64,000 bases of DNA from Asterochloris sp. CNOR1 (lineage: Eukaryota > Chlorophyta > Trebouxiophyceae > Trebouxiales > Trebouxiaceae). This document shows positions 33,083 to 45,500 of this stretch, piece by piece. The translations under genes and the position numbers were made by a program. Position 1 is the stretch's first letter; each line of letters begins with the position of its first letter. Location: the NCBI GenBank assembly GCA_963969365.1, contig OZ017755.1:806001-870000 (forward strand), in the 5' to 3' direction. Under the pieces are notes generated by a model. That model made no database searches. It saw nothing but the letters and a program-made list of their open reading frames with translations, and had not been told where the DNA came from.

Positions 33083-36000
33083 CTACTGCATCTGCTTGTA
33101 GAAGGCTACAACTGCTGGGTGGGCCTGGAGTGCCCGCTGGCTGATGCTGCCGGTGATCTGAAGACCATCCAGGGACTTGACTCTGGACAGAGCCACATAG
33201 GCCATGCCTGCCTCGAAAGCACAGTCCAGGGACACCACAGCTCTGTCAAGAGTGCACCCCTGGCTTTTGTGCACAGACATGGCCCATCCCAACTCCAGGG
33301 GAATCTGCAGCAGACACCACATTGCGTGGGCGTATGTGAACTCCACAGTAGCTGGAAGTGGGTGAGGTGCTGAGCAGCAGCATCCTCACAGCGCCTCTGT
33401 GTAGCAGATGCCGCTCCGTGCATGGGTGCCGCTTGCTGCCAGTAGCAGTGCACAAAGCATGAAGCAGGCCTGCTTGAACAGCAGTCCCAGTAGGCACCTG
33501 CGTTCTGACGGCCACAATGTGCCCCCCTGCTGCCAGCGTCCACCTTTCAAGGCTCACAGCTGTCTCTTCACCCTGCACAGGAGGGGGGCCAGACGGCGCC
33601 TGTGAGGACTCCTGGAATGTACACTAATGGCTGCAACATGTTGGGAAAAGACAGCCTTAGCTGAGCTGCAAGAGATCAACTTGTGCAGGCGGCAGACAGG
33701 GCAATGACTAGCAGATATACTGTGTTTGGATGAATATGGGTTTCGTGGCAGTGGCAGTGCAGCGCGATTGACAAGCTCGGGCAAAGCTATTTCTGGCCAG
33801 CAAAGCACACTGCACAGCTGTTCTGCGCCAGAGTCAGCAAACCTGTCCACTCACATTTGCAAACCGTACGACAGGCAGACGCATGGTGCTCCCCTGAAAC
33901 TTGGTGACCACGCCTCGAGCACCATTGACCAGGCCCCGCCGTGAGCTGAGATTGCGCACCAACAGCACCTGGGCCCCAACCTTGAGTTCAATCCTGCCCC
34001 TGGCCTGCAGGAGAGCAGCTGGGTACCCTGAGAGGCACTGCTTCATGTAGCTTCATGCGGTCCTGGCCTGAAGACAGCGCCTGGGTACTCTGAAAGGCAC
34101 TGCTGCTGGCCAGGGAGTGCATCATGCTCAAGATGGTGGCCAAGGAAGTGCATGTGTGCAAACGCAGTGCACTTCCTTGGCCACCATCTTGAGCTGGATG
34201 CACTCCCTGGCCCGAAGCACAACAGCTAGCAAGGCTGGTGGGCGCTCACTATGCAGGCAAGCATGGAATGCCAACTGCATGCACGTTCAAGGTCATGTGT
34301 TTGGCCCCCTGTGGGGCACCAAAGGGTTGCAGTCTGCATCCTGTTATCCTGCTGGCCGGGTCTCAAGCTGCATGCAGATGCACTGGCTACATGGACTTCC
34401 ATTGGATGCGTGCCTCGTGCCGCGGAGGACGTCTGCTGCAAATTTCAAGGCTCTGCGCTGGCGGCACCACTGGGCAGTCAGCGCTGACAGTGCAAGGGCA
34501 CCAGAGGATAAGCTGTTGCTGCACTGCAGCGGTTGGGGTGGGCCTTTTGTCAAAGGCTGGCAGTCAGGTAGTTGTTTTGTGCTTTGGGAAAGCTTCATCT
34601 CAATGAGTGTTGCTCCACCATGCGTGCTGGTGTCATGGCACCCCATGCCAAGGTACAGCGCCAGCACTAAGCTGCAGCCCTAGTGTCTGGCACAGCACCA
34701 GCTCACCGGACAGGCAGCCTTCAGCAGGTCAGCGCTGGCGCCTGCATCCTGTGCATGGAACATGACGGGCGCACTGGGCAGCCTCTTGAGTGCCTCCAAA
34801 TTGATGGTGTCCACATCCTCTCTGTGGGTCATCAGCTGCAAGACACAAAGCAGGCTCATCTTGAGCGTTGAGGTTCAGCAGACATCATGCACTGGCAACA
34901 GCAGCAATGTCTGCTGCTGCTCAGGCAGGGGTGGCATACACCGTATGCCCTTCCATATGCTCTGACATGCATGAAGAGCGTCAGTGCAGATGGGGCGGCT
35001 CTGCCCTTTAGCAGAGCTACTGAAACCTGTGTCAGCTCAGCACACTCAAAGGGGCCTTTAAGGGAGTAGAGAGCAATGCGGGCCTCACCATGGACGGCAC
35101 AATGCAGTGCAGCAGGCAGTTGCGTGGGACTGCTGGGAAGCAACATTTCCAGGAAGGACAGGAGCGTACAATGTGGCAACCCTCGCCAAGCGGCAACAAG
35201 ATCGGCCACCAGATCATCAGGCTGGCTGAAACCCAAATTAGAGCCTCAGTGTTCCTCAGGTTTGATCCTGAGTGGGCCCAAAACCTCTGGGGAACTAAGG
35301 GCTCACCCTGTTCTGGGTGGAGGGAGATGACTGCCTTGGATCTTGTACTGTGAGGTCCTCATGCTAAAGGGGAATATGACATGGCACTCCCCAACCCAGA
35401 GAGAATTGCATCTGGTCATGACTGGTGTCAAGTGTCACAGCAGCAGCAGTGCAGCATAACCTGGCTGCATGGTCTACGGGGTGCTGCAAGCCTGGGCAGG
35501 CTTGCCTGGTGTCGACAGGGCTGACAAACCTTGCAGGGCTCACATTGGTGGGCAGAATGCCGTCAGAGGTGTCCAGTGGGCGGGAGCAGCGCAAGACCAG
35601 CTGCCGCACCACAGCACTGCCGCCTGCCGCTGCACAGCTGCCAGAGCGAACCGCAGCCAGCATGTCCACAAACTCGCTGTCAGCCTGCAGAAGGGCAGTG
35701 GGTTGAGGGTGCAAGATGCACTTGCCTTGTGCAAACCATGCAGCAGGGCTAAGCTGAGCTTGCAGGTGCATCTGTCATGATTGGGCACCAGAGCTGCAGT
35801 GGAGCCTGCACACAGAGCGCATCACAACCGGGCATTGCACGTATGGGGCTGCATGTCTGTGCTTCACACACACCTCAGGGCAACATACAGGTTTCTAGCA
35901 CAGCACGCGCTCTATTGTGTATCCACAAGTGCACAAGAAAAACAGCTTGATAATACAGCTCATATGGGTGAGGGAGGTGAGCACGCCCTGTCGGCACTTG

Positions 36001-39000
36001 CCTGCCTGAAGACCGTCCTCAGTTGCACGCAGGCGCTGATGCAGCGTGGCCAGCAGGCAGCCTGGAAGCAGAACTTGCGTGTGGCAGCTGCCTCTTGCCC
36101 CTTGGCCACAGGGGGCAGCTGATGGAAGTCACCTGCAGCACAGCAGACTCTTAGCTGAAGCCTCTCTTGTGGGGAGCGCCCCCGAGAGACATATGGTCAC
36201 AAGCATGCACTGCAGCACAGTGTGGGCAGTCGAAAGAGTGACTGAGCTGATGGTCTGCTGGTTCCTGTGTCGCCTGTTGCTGCAGCAAGTCACATTTACC
36301 AACCCCAGGCTCAGACATGCAGGCATGATCATCGCAAGCCTGGCTTGCATGCACCCTTTGAAAGGGGGACCCCCTTATCACCTGCAACTTGGATTGCACT
36401 CGCCAGTTTGCTGTTGCTCATCTGGTCTAGAGAGTACATAGGCAGTGAAGAAGGCAGCACTGCGCACCTGCCAGAACCAGCTGCAGTCCCCCGAAGGGTG
36501 CCTGGTTGCAGCGCACTCTGCGCGCAACCCCCTCCAGTCGGTCCAGCAGGTCTCCATCCACCATCGATATCTGCAGATGCCCACGTGAGGGCGAGTCAGC
36601 GCCAAGCTGGCTGCCTGCTGCGTCTGTCATGCAGGGTGAAGCACACAGGGTGAAGCACACCACAGCAGCCACACCTGGGACACCAGAGCACTGCCAGGCT
36701 GCAAGAGGCGCCGACCAGCCTGCTTGCTCCACTGGAACATTGATGAGGCCATGCAGTGCTGCAGTCTGCTGCCACCGCTAAAGAGCCACATTTGGTGGCA
36801 GTACAGGTGTCCAGGGCGTGTGTGAGCTAGCGTGCCGCCTGAGGGGTGCTGCAGTCAACAACACTTCAGGGCAACGCGTGCGCTGAGGCAGATCTTATCC
36901 ATTGCTGGGGCCCTCTCCCCCCATCAATACCCTAGGCAGGTGCCTTCAGGTGGCATGACCTGCTGCGTGCAGAGGTCTTCTCCTTGCAGGAACAGTTCAG
37001 GGCACACGCCTGAAGCATGCAATAACAGAGCTGCTGCTGCCTGGGACTCACCTCGTCCACGATGAGGGTCTTGGCTCGCCGCCACCTCTGCAGCGCACTG
37101 GGCCTGCTGGCCATCCTGGCTAGCTGATCCGCGCTGCCCTCCGCACGGCCCACCCCGGCAAATGCATTCAGGGTGGTGCCTCCCAGAGCCGAGGCTGCCA
37201 GCCCGGTCGAGGCTGCAGCACACAGGGCAGGGTCAGTGGTGGCAGCAAACCTGCATCCGCCACATGGGCTGGCAGCCTCAGCGTATGCAGCAGCGGGGGG
37301 CTTCAGCACACACGGCGGGGGTCGCGGAAGCAAAGCACACAGAGCGAGGGCAAAGAGGTCTGCATGATGCAGCACATGCTGGCACACAGCTCAGCTGCAG
37401 CCATGCCTGGCCCCAGCATGTAACAGACGCAGCTGAGGCACCTGCCAAGCATGGTGCAACTGCACCCACAAGCATCATGTGTGGCAGGATTGCAAGGCTT
37501 CTCAGGCCGCAAGTGCTGCACCACAGTCTTGCCTGTCACAAAGGTGCTCTCCTGAGGCAGAGCGTGCAGAAGGTGCTTCAGCAGCAGAGACTTCCCTGTC
37601 CCTGCGTGCCCGGTGAAAAAGACGCTCCGGCCCTCCAGTCTGCAGTGGCAGGCAGACTCGAGACCCCAATCATGCTTACTGGCTGAGAGGCCGGCACAAA
37701 AGATTGTGGCAGTTCAGCTTTGCAGGGAGGCTTGCTTGCAGGTAGAGCCATGTATGTCCATGTGCAAGCAGCAGCACAGGCAGAGTGCTGCACTTGCCAT
37801 TTGCAGAAGAACATGCAGCAGTTGAGGGGCCTCACATGATGAGATCGAAGGCCTTCTGCTGCTCGGCCGACAGGGGCGGCAACTCTTGCTGAGCAGCTGG
37901 CGGGTCCCCAGTAGAGGCCTGCAGGACGTTGCCAGGGAAACTTGTGCAATGCAGTCAGGCTTGCAAGGTCTCGCTCTGCAGGCGCACATGCAGACCATGT
38001 GCTTTGTGTGAATAGTGAGAGACTGCTGCTGCTGGGCCTAAACCCTTTCAGTTTCAGGGCCAAACCATTTCCTGAGATCTTATGCCTTGACTTCTGAGGA
38101 GCGATCAAGGGGCATACCTTGGAGGTGGCCGTGGCTCCGCTCTGCCAGCTGCCATTGCTGATGACTGAGCTGCCAGACATGCCTGACAGGGTGTCTGCCT
38201 TGCGCTTGAGGCCAGCAAGCTGCTTGCTCTGCGGCATGCAAACAGTCACGTGCTTGATTGACACTGCCCGCATCCAGGGCGGAACAGGAACTGCGTCTGC
38301 ATGCTGTTGCATGGGAGTTACCGGCCAGGTCAACATCTTGACCCCACTCTGCACCTGCATGCTGCTGCTGCAGCTGGACAGGTGCACAGGCCAGGCCTTA
38401 GAACCTTGCCCTGTGTGCAGGCAGGCAGAAGCTGTCGTGCTCACAGTGCACAACAGACATGCAAGGCTTGGGCCTGCAATGTAGCCCCAGCAAATGCATG
38501 ACTTGGCGCCGCTGCATCTAAATCTGGATTGTGATGATGGGCTGCACCTCGAACGGCTGCTGTAGTGCTCAACTCAATCTGTAGCACTGGAGGCCGTTCT
38601 CACCTGCGTAGCGCTGAGCTGCAGAGGCCGCAGAGGCTTCCGGGCAGCTCTGGCCAGCGCAACGTTGACCTCACTGGCAAGCTGCTGCAAAGGCTGGGGG
38701 TCACAATCTGATAGCATGACCTGCAGGCCGACACCATGCTATTAGCACATTATTTTCTTTGACGCCTCCAAATTGCTCGAACAGGCATTGAGGAGCAGTC
38801 GCGCAGGGCTACATGCTGCTGAGGCCAAGACTGCTGGGCCTGAATGTCGTGGTAGTGATGGTGAAGAAACAGGCATCCCTTGTCGCAAGTCAGGCCCCTG
38901 TGATGCCCTGCCCACATGCCTCAGCCTCCTACCTGCACAGTCTGCGCTCCCTGAGAATGCAAGGGCCCGGCCACAACCTTGCTGAAGCGCAGGCTCAGCT

Positions 39001-39577
39001 TGCCCTTGCTCAGCCCAACGGCATGCAAGGCCATTGGAGGCTGCACTGGGAGTAGCACCTGCAGTGCATGCAGCAGTGTGGGAGGAGAGTAAGACATAAA
39101 GCTCTTGCATCACTGAAAGTCTTGATCGCATGTGCAAGCTGCCAGGCCAAGCAGGCGTTCATCAAGGCGTTACCTGCTTGCTCAGGCCAATGCTCAGGAC
39201 TCGTTTGCCACAGTGCGTCTCCTGAAGCTCAACAGCCACAGCCTTGCCAGCCTGATGACGCAGCAGGCTGCCTCCTTGTGAAGAGAACTCCACTCTGACC
39301 TGCAGGGGCAGCCTGAAGTGTTGGCTGGTCTGCTTCGACAGCTACACAGCAACGCAGCATGCGCCAGACTCACATTGGCCTGCACCAATGTCATCACCAC
39401 GATTTTGACGGAAGGTGGCAGCCACTTTTCAATCTCGTTGACTGCATCAAAATTTGATGCAGAGCACGTTGCTGACTTGCCCGGCAAGGTTTTCCCACTG
39501 CCATCGCAGTGCTGGCAATCAGCTCCGTGGCAGGTTGACATTGCAGGCAACTTTGAAAACTGATCAAGATCGCCCAA
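33083..39577 (-). CDS. PIF1: PIF1 5'-3' DNA helicase with PINT domain
   Basis: ATP-dependent helicase that unwinds G-quadruplexes, R-loops and replication/telomere intermediates. ATGs at 39577 and 39541 are in frame (the second is [17 protein letters not shown], with one DnaJ-like CxxCxGxG). The next exons match the animal PIF1 N-terminal PINT domain: [36 protein letters not shown] and [18 protein letters not shown] (38607-38720). Helicase motifs follow: [18 protein letters not shown] (Walker A, about 37600), [29 protein letters not shown] (Walker B, about 37060), [11 protein letters not shown] (about 36110), [20 protein letters not shown] (about 33960), [17 protein letters not shown] (about 33290) and [19 protein letters not shown] is at 33083-33085. 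Order and spacing match human PIF1 over its whole length. It may act in nucleus and mitochondrion; I see no clear transit peptide. Confidence 0.92.
34017..34107. repeat. Imperfect direct duplication at a PIF1 exon edge
   Basis: gctgggtaccctgagaggca (from about 34019) recurs as cctgggtactctgaaaggca (from about 34080), period about 61 bases. The first copy overlaps the acceptor side of the exon encoding [13 protein letters not shown]; the second lies in the adjacent intron. Confidence 0.6.
34108..34212. repeat. Near-perfect 45-bp inverted repeat (hairpin) in PIF1 intron
   Basis: The left arm 34108-34152 (begins ggccagggagtgcatcatgc) and the right arm 34168-34212 (ends gatgcactccctggcc) are reverse complements at 43 of 45 positions, around a 15-base loop (tgtgtgcaaacgcag). 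It would fold in transcripts of either strand. No target-site duplication or terminal-repeat signature is obvious, so a MITE is not shown. Its size and near-perfect stem suit a Dicer substrate. Confidence 0.85.
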
Positions 39578-42159
39578 GTCCAGCAGGCAGTACTCAGCAG
39601 AGGCACAGGGTCACCACCGAAAGAAGACACAATGACAGTGGGAGGCCAGCACCGGCAGGTGCCAAGGAGACCCCTGCCAGCCCCTGGCAGAGGCTTCAAC
39701 TGCCAGCACTGCGCCACCCAAGGGACCCAGCCATCCTGTCCATTGCTCTGCCAGCAGTGCTGGCGCTGGCGGCAGACCCCCTTCTGTCCGTGGTCGACAC
39801 CCTGTTTGTGGGCAGGCTGGGGGCAGAGGAGCTGGCGGCACTGGGCGTGAATACTGCCCTCTTCTCTCTTGCCTTCCTGCTGTTTGGCTGGCTTGCCACT
39901 GCCACCACCCCGCTCATCGCCACAGCCCTGGCAAGGGGTGACAAGGAGCAGGTAATGGCCTGGCTTGCAGCCTTCACAGCGGATGTCATGCATCTGAGTT
40001 GCTGTCCTGTACTTCATGTGCCTCCACCACATGGTGAATTCGATGTTTTGGAAGAAGTGTGTGAACCTGTTGGCCATGCTCCGGCATCTCTTGAGCTGCC
40101 TGTGCTGCTGCAGGCAGGACGCACCACTCTCCAGGCGCTCAGCATGGCTGTAGTGCTAGGCACAGGCCTGGCGGCTGCGCTGCACTTTGGAGCAGATGGT
40201 GCCTTAGAGCTCATGGGGGCAGGCACCAGCACTGGGCAGCTGCACATTCTGTCACAGCAGTACCTGCAGTGGCGGGCCTGGGCTGCTCCTGCAGTCCTGG
40301 TGACCACAGTGGGGCAGGGCACCTTCAGGTGGGCTCCTCAGCGTTGCGGCTTGACCAGTTCTGATAGGCGATGGTAATTTGCATGGCTCCGCACCCAGCT
40401 GAGGCCGTCTGGCCCAACTGCACCAGGTGCAACTGGTGTGCAGGCATCACTAGGTGGCACGCTGCCATCTTTGCTGTGCTGTGCTCAGCCAATGCACCCT
40501 TTGCAGAGCAGTCAGTGTGCCATGTGTGCCGCAGGGGCCTGGCTGACATGCGCACCCCACTCGCCATCACTGTGGGCGCAAACGTCATCAACCTGGCTTT
40601 GGACCCCATACTCATCTTTGGCTTGCACTGGGACGTCAGAGGGGCAGCAGCTGCAACGGCCGCTGCTGAATGGACATCAGCGGCAGCCTACCTGACACTG
40701 ATGTGGCGGCGTCGAGAGCAACTGGGTGGGCGCGTACTGCACTGCTGCCTACAGCAAGGAAGCCTTGCCCATCGAGCATAGCCATGCTGCAGCACTGGAG
40801 GTGCCCACCTAGCTGGCACGAACACTGTTCAATTTGTCAGAGCTGCAGCACTCGAGGTGCTCAGCCAGCCATGCGTGTGCCCCAGAGATTCAGAACCACC
40901 ATGCCATGCCTGCTCATGCAGGATTGTGGCCGCTGCCGGCATCAGCAGTCAACCTGCAGGAGTCTGTGAAGCGGTTCCTGCCCTTCATTGCTGCCGGCGG
41001 CGCCATGCTGGTGCGTACAGCGCTGCTGTTGGGCACCAAGACGCTGGCTGCCACTGTGGCCACCAAGCAGGGCCCGGTCAACATCGCAGCACACCAGGTG
41101 ATATCTACCGCCTGCAAGCAACTGGGATCTGCAAGTGGCTAATGAGTGCTTCATCTTTGCTGCATGCTGTGAATTGAATTCTGCTGGTGCTCATTTTGGA
41201 GGGTTCGTTGCCGTGTCCCAGTGTCCCAGAACTGTCAGCCCTGAGCGTCTGCTGCTGCTGTGCCAGGTGCTGATGCAGCTGTGGACGCTGTCCAGCTTCA
41301 TTTTAGACTCGCTGGCTGTGGCAGCCCAGAGTCTGGTTGCAGTAGAGCTTGGCAAGGTCAGACCTCACCTTCGTGCTCCATCACACCAATGCACTTGTCT
41401 GCTCTGCCTCACTGCAAGTGTTGCCAATGCTGGTGCTTGCTGCGCCTGCCAAGACAGCAGACCACCTTTGGGTGCTTGCCTGTGGGCAAGCATGTTCCCT
41501 ACTAGGAGCGATTGATGTGGCTGTCCGCAGAGCAATCCAGCAGAGGCCCGCGATCTGACTGACAGGCTGCTCGAGCTGGGAGCAGCTCTCGGTGTCGGCT
41601 TAGTAGTCATCTTCGGCACCGCAGCTCCCTGGTTGCCCAGCATCTTCTCCACAGATGCAGAGGTGCAAGTCCAGATCTCAGCGCTGCTCCCCCTTGCAAT
41701 TGGCATGCTGCCCATCAATGCGCTTGTGTACCAATTGGACGGCATTCTTGTGGGGGGTTCTGACTTCAGGTGGGTGCCCGGGCCATGCAGTGACCCGCAT
41801 TGGCTGCAGCTAGGCTGTCCACATGAGCCCCAGCCTTGACGCTCACATCCACCTGCAGGTTCTTGGCAGTTGCAATGCTAGGGGCCGCCATCACTACCAT
41901 TGTTCTGCTGTGCAGCATAGAGCCAGAGACCATGCAGTTACAGGTGGGATCGCCTCTCAATTTGTGAGGGATTATGTGCTTCAGCTGCTTCTGTTCAACA
42001 CCTGTGCAATGACCTGCTGCCCCTGGCTTGCAGGGTGTCTGGCTGTCCCTGACCCTGCTCATGTTTGGCCGCCTCCTGATTCTTTTGTACCGCTACAATT
42101 CAAATCAAGGGCCCATTCCCCCTCGCAAGCTCTTAGAGGACTCGCCCAAGCAGGACTGA
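39454..42159 (+). CDS. MATE-family transporter (DinF/EDS5-like)
   Basis: Multi-antimicrobial extrusion family secondary transporter. Eight or nine exons. The only in-frame ATG before the first helix is at 39454; the leader ([20 protein letters not shown], then Ser/Thr/Arg-rich) resembles a plastid transit peptide. Helix blocks are AILSIALPAVLALAADPLLS, VVDTLFVGRLGAEELAALG, LADMRTPLAITVGANVINLA (about 40540), LDPILIFGLHWDVRGAA, FLPFIAAGGAMLVRTALLLG (about 40976), LWTLSSFILDSLAVAAQSLV (about 41280), LLPLAIGMLPINALVYQLDG (about 41690) and GVWLSLTLLMFGRLLILLYR. The stop is TGA at 42157-42159. The R-TP...NxxLDPxL motif is typical of the DinF/EDS5 branch, many of which are in plastid membranes. Substrate cannot be predicted. 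The 5' end overlaps PIF1 coding sequence on the other strand if both start choices hold. Confidence 0.85.
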
Positions 42160-42548
42160 TGTGCAGCTTGAGCAGTGTTCCCCCAATTCTTTGATGGACC
42201 CCGATTTTTATGCATGCCCTCATGTTGCAGGATGCTTTTGTATCGGCTGTGCCGCCAGCATTGCCAGGCCACCGTGCCTGCGTGTCAGGTTTGAAGCTTG
42301 TACAATGCGAGACATCAAATTTGCATAAATGTTCATGCGAGACAGGCACTTAGGTCACAACGTTTACATTTTTGATGAGACTTTGCCTCACACCAAGGAG
42401 GCCGTCCTTGCCAGCAAGCAGCAGGTTCATCAGATCAGGCAGGGAGCTTCTTTCAAACCCTTACTTACTGGCTTGGTCAAGCTTTGGGCCACTACACACT
42501 GTGTACACACGCCAAGCCCCGACTCATTGCAGCAGAGCAGCAGCAGCA
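42160..42548. other. Spacer between MATE and DNPEP genes
   Basis: 389 bases between tandem plus-strand genes. It should hold the MATE 3' untranslated region and the DNPEP promoter. No additional gene is visible. An in-frame open stretch leads into the DNPEP start from 42372, so a longer DNPEP N-terminus is possible. Confidence 0.45.
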
Positions 42549-45500
42549 ATGATAGGCAATGCTGAAACGCAGAGATCAGGCACTTATGTACAAGCTGAGG
42601 GCGACACAGGGCTTAGTGTGGCTGAGAGCTGCCTCAGGTTCATCAACAGTGCCTGGACTCAGTACCATGCTGTTGGTGAGCCCTGAGGCGGTGCAGGCTT
42701 GCCTGGCGGCAAGTTTGGAGGGATGACACCTGCCTATTCTGCACAGGAACCAGTTGCCAGTTCAAGTCCATGGGCCGCATCTGAAGCTTGAGCTGCCATT
42801 ATTGTGCTCGTCAAAGCAGGCCTCAGAGCACATGCTGTTGGGTTGGGCAGCTGTTGCAGGATCATCGTGCGGGTGCCCTGTTAAGGAGGCAGGCAGGCAC
42901 CTGGATGCTGTTGGGCTTGGACGCTCACAGGGACACTAGCTGTGGCTTGCGCTGCATATAAGGCCAGCCAACACAGGGTGCCTGAATGGTATTGGGGAAT
43001 AAGTGCTGTCCTCTGTGCTGCAGAGGAGGCCAGCAAGCGTCTGGCTGCAGTTGGCTTTGAGAAGCTCTCAGAGAAGCAGACCTGGGTTCTGCGGCCGGGT
43101 GGACGATACTACTTCACCCGCAACCTGTCCACCATTGTGGCCTTTGCTGTGGGCAGCAAGTATGAGCCGGGGAATGGCTTCCACATGATTGGCGCCCACA
43201 CTGACAGGTGCGCTGGCGTGCTGCACTGGTGAAACACAGCGTGACTGCAAGGGAGGTCAAGGCCTGATGCAGCCCAAGGTGGCACACTCCAGCTTTGTCT
43301 ATCAAGCTCTGCGATCTCCACTGTTTCACCTCGCTGGGGGTTTACGCTGACAACTTCTGGCTCGCAGATGTTGTCCACTCAGTAGTATGGCCAGACAAGT
43401 CGTTGCAGTCCGCTTCTTGCTCTGCCCTGCAGCCCTTCATCGGGGAACTGCTGCCTGCGTGCACCTACAACAATGCAGAAAATTGCAGAGCGATGTGCTC
43501 TTCTCCTGCTGCAGGCCCTGCTTCATTGCGTGTCTGCTGCCAACAGTATGAGCACGATTGCTGCAAGCCAGCTTGTGTTTGCCCTGCAGTCCCTGCCTCA
43601 AGCTGAAGCCTGTCTCCAAGAGCATCAAGTCGGACTTCCTCATGGTCAACGTGGAGCCATATGGGGGTGGACTCTGGCACACCTGGTTTGACCGCGACCT
43701 GAGCGTGGCAGGCAGGGTGCTGGTGCGGAAGGACGGGCAGCTGCAGCACAAGCTGGTGAGGCCTCTGTCGAGCGCAGCTGTGCTGCACACACATGCTGAG
43801 CTCTGACTCTCCTTGAGGAGCCCCACTATGCAGCCAGCAAGCGGCGGCTGCAGCGTCAGCTGGTCAGTTCTATCAACCTGACTCCGGTGCAGTCATGGCA
43901 ACTGCAGGCTCTCTGGACTTCATGATGTGCCTGCAATATGTGCCTGAGGAGGCTGCCTCAGCCATTCAGCTGTCCATGAAAATACAGTCGGTGCTTAAGG
44001 GTTCAAGGAGCCCCTTGTCTGTGATCGTGCTCTGTTCAGATTAGCATGATGTGAGTTGTATTGGCAAAGTGCAGCAGCCTGCACATATTTGCTTGCATGC
44101 TGAATAAGACACTGGCTGTGTCTGTGCTGCCTATACATGAAGAGCAAGCACCCTTTGCCGGATTCAACGCTGTCCGACCACTGAGTTGAATTCTGCAGGT
44201 CAACATAGGAGCTCAGCATGTACATCCTAGCATGTATCTGTGTGCTGGCTGCCACTCTAGACCTGAGAGCCGCAAATCAACATGAGGAGCTCAGCATGTA
44301 CATCCTAGCATGGGTCTGTGTGCTGACTGCCACTCAAGACCTAGCCGCAATTTAGTGCCTAGAAGCCAATGTGACGGCTTGTGTTACATGTGGGCTGCAG
44401 GTGAAGATTGAGGAGCCCATCATGCGCATCCCAATGCTGGCTATCCACCTCAACCGTGACATTGGCACAGAGGGCTTCAAGCCCAACAAGCAAACCCACT
44501 GCGTGCCTGTGCTGGCCACAGCCATCAAGAAGAGCATGACGGGGCCTGCAGGTAAGCTTGGGGTTGAGATTGGGGCGGCAGGGCACCACACTGTGCCCTG
44601 TCGTATCATACTTTGCCCTGTCATGGACAACATCAGGCAAGGCACTGCTGCAGCATAGCCTATCCAGCACCAGTTGTGGCCCTGGAACCCCTGCTTGGTG
44701 CTTCCGATGGTGGCTCACAACAGCTGCTGCACAGTGTCAGGGTGCAGGATGCCTGCTTTGTTGCGGCGAGGGCAGCCTTGTCCACTTGGTCCACCACAAG
44801 CCTGCAGAGAACAATGCCTGAGAATGTGGCCGATGTGCTTACATACTCCTGGCGGCCTACTCTGGGAAATGTAAGCTGCTCAAAGGCCTGCGCTGGCTGC
44901 ATGGCTTGAAGTTCCCAGCCAAGTGCGAGGTGTTATGGTGCTATGACATGCAGCCATGGCGGCCATGGAGGCGTCCTACATTGAGAGCACACAATGCAGG
45001 TGACGGCCTTTCCCCCTGCACCTGCCTGTGCATCGGGCAGCGCTGCCTTTCGTGAAACGCAGGCAAGGCGGGCATGGCGTCCTACAGTGACAGCTCTCAG
45101 GCGGGAAACGGCGATGCTGCGGCTGAGCAGGACCAGTCCGCCACCACGCAGGCGCAGGCTGATAAGTCCCCCGCGGCGGGGCAGCAGGTGTGCACGTGCC
45201 ATGTCTTATGGCCTGTCCAAGGATGATGATGGTGTACAGCTGTCCTGCAGTGTCAGTGCACCTGTTTCCCTGCAGCTGGTGGTGCTGCTGTTCTGGCTCG
45301 TGCTGGCACACCTGCTCGAAGTTGCATGTGGCTGTCATCATCCACAAGGACTTGGGAAAGAGAAAAGCAGCTCAGCTGGATTACTGACGCTGAGGCCCTG
45401 TGCTGCAGAAGGAGGGCAAGCACCACTCTGTGCTGGTGAAGCGGCTGGCTCAGGAAGCTGGCTGCAAACCCGAGGACATTGTTGATTTTGAGCTCAATGT

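Noticed and set aside
33083-39577. PIF1 as the helicase of a Helitron transposon
   Set aside because: There is no Rep endonuclease, the gene has many introns and a PINT domain, and it follows cellular PIF1 end to end.
39394-40077. 227-residue minus-strand open frame opposite MATE
   Set aside because: It is in a different frame from PIF1 and has no homology; it is the shadow of MATE exons.
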